Positions 6,569 through 6,981 of a stretch of 6,981 bases of DNA are shown piece after piece. Every line of letters starts with the position of its first letter. Position 1 is the first letter of the stretch. The position numbers and the translations under genes were made by a program. The stretch comes from an uncultured Rhodospirillales bacterium. GTDB taxonomy: Bacteria > Pseudomonadota > Alphaproteobacteria > Rhodospirillales > Casp-alpha2. The DNA lies in assembly GCA_938074585.1 (NCBI GenBank), contig CALJEW010000213.1, positions 1-6,981 on the forward strand, in the 5' to 3' direction. The notes beneath the pieces are model-generated. The model had not been told where the DNA came from and did no database searches. It saw nothing but the letters and a program-made list of their open reading frames with translations.

Positions 6569-6910
6569 GTGACATTGGTGAATAATCAACGAAAGGTGAA
6601 ATTAATAATCGTAAACAACGAGTTGTTATTTTCAGGTGTAAGCCATTTAATAAAAATCTATAGCATACAGCTGGAATGTGTCGGTGTGTTGTGGGTTGAT
6701 CAGCAAGAGCTATTACCAGCCAATATGAACCGCCGGGAGCTTTTGAAAGCGCATCTGGGTAGAACCTTAAAAGTGGTGAAAACAAGCTCAAAGATGGGTG
6801 AAGAACCGACTGTGGATGCAGAGTTTTTGAGCACTCAACTATTCTTAATTTTACGAATCGGTGGGCGCGTTTTAATCAATGTATCTGGCCCGTTTTTTTA
6901 TCTTATTTAA
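6569..6910 (+). CDS. Hypothetical protein, doubtful ORF or remnant
   Basis: An open frame of 113 codons starts at GTG 6569, with GGAG at 6560-6563 five bases upstream; a second in-frame GTG lies at 6578. I do not recognise the product. The beginning (VKLIIVNNELLFSGVSHLI) faintly recalls the start of a response-regulator receiver domain (hydrophobic strand, then a polar pair and helix), but the acidic pair is NN rather than DD and nothing later confirms it. The middle contains a charged helix (NMNRRELLKAHLGRTLKVV). The end (LFLILRIGGRVLINVSGPFF) lies over the right inverted-repeat arm and overlaps the possible start of the next gene by 32 bases. That argues that at least one of the two is not real or that this ORF is decayed. 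The presence of three neighbouring pseudogenes raises the chance that it is a remnant. Confidence 0.25.
   Translation: MTLVNNQRKVKLIIVNNELLFSGVSHLIKIYSIQLECVGVLWVDQQELLPANMNRRELLKAHLGRTLKVVKTSSKMGEEPTVDAEFLSTQLFLILRIGGRVLINVSGPFFYLI
6845..6859 (-). repeat. Right arm of a 15-base perfect inverted repeat
   Basis: TTAATTTTACGAATC is the exact reverse complement of the left arm at 6440-6454. It falls inside the weak plus-strand ORF. Together the arms bound a segment of about 420 bases with no recognised gene. Confidence 0.6.
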
Positions 6911-6981
6911 CTCACTAGTTTTTCTGGTGTGCGGATTATATGTGGTGTCTGATGACAAGACGGAAAAATTCAATTTGAAAA
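6879..6981 (+). CDS. Possible start of a membrane-anchored protein (3' end outside window)
   Basis: The frame opens at ATG 6879, directly after a TAA (6873-6875) in the same frame, and stays open for 34 codons to the window edge. The translation begins MYLARFFILFNSLVFLVCGL and continues into a charged stretch (SDDKTEKFNLK). This gives a basic residue, an 18-20 residue hydrophobic segment and then a polar region, as in a signal anchor or uncleaved signal peptide. No lipobox or family motif can be assigned. The ribosome-binding site is poor: the only G-rich stretch is about 13-18 bases upstream. It overlaps the preceding weak ORF by 32 bases. The signal-anchor pattern makes it somewhat more believable than that ORF, but it is too short to identify. 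Confidence 0.4.
   Translation, partial: MYLARFFILFNSLVFLVCGLYVVSDDKTEKFNLK

Noticed and set aside
6862..6899. Possible rho-independent terminator: GGGC and GCCC followed by seven T
   Set aside because: Only four GC pairs plus wobble pairs with a loop of about 21 bases; it also falls over the start of the putative next gene.

Overview
The window looks like a chromosomal segment from an alphaproteobacterium. The evidence is the dnaX / ybaB / recR gene set, the alphaproteobacterial style of the DnaX C-terminus (Pro/Ala-rich linker, then a C-terminal domain ending in an FPGA motif), and the RecR C-terminal motif HGVPVGGELDYLDDGT. By eye the base composition is moderate, a little under half GC. 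The most striking property is that intact information-processing genes alternate with heavily decayed genes that are still readable, as expected of a lineage losing genes (host-associated, or otherwise shrinking its genome). The species cannot be named from this sequence.

Layout. Positions 1-914 (+) hold the 3' end of dnaX, followed after 16 bases by an intact glutathione S-transferase gene (931-1569, +). Positions 1576-2399 (-) hold a full-length pseudogene of a PolB-like 3'-5' exonuclease (DNA_pol_B_exo2 type). It was assembled by following homology through two stops of one type, one of another, two frameshifts and a D-to-N change in its first catalytic motif. ybaB (2469-2789, +) and recR (2801-3394, +) follow as a tight pair. 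Positions 3391-4704 (-) are the remains of a two-gene membrane operon: an SPFH/paraslipin (QmcA-like) gene at 4704-3839 and a short NfeD-family gene at 3821-3391. Both can be read almost end to end but are full of stops and frameshifts. An intact rmuC (6332-4830, -) lies upstream of them on the same strand. The last 650 bases hold no confident complete gene. They contain a weak ORF (6569-6910, +), the possible start of a membrane-anchored protein running off the window (6879-, +), and a perfect 15-base inverted repeat bracketing about 420 bases.

How the genes relate. DnaX (clamp loader), YbaB (nucleoid-associated protein) and RecR (recombination mediator) form a classic bacterial replication/repair cluster. 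Here it has been opened by the GST gene and by an opposite-strand gene that later died. RmuC is a nuclease-fold protein linked to limiting DNA rearrangement. The surviving genes are therefore mostly DNA maintenance. The lost ones are an accessory exonuclease and a membrane-quality-control pair (SPFH + NfeD) whose two partners appear to have decayed together. I did not find an undescribed biological system. The most informative content is the set of three reconstructable pseudogenes and the unexplained right end.
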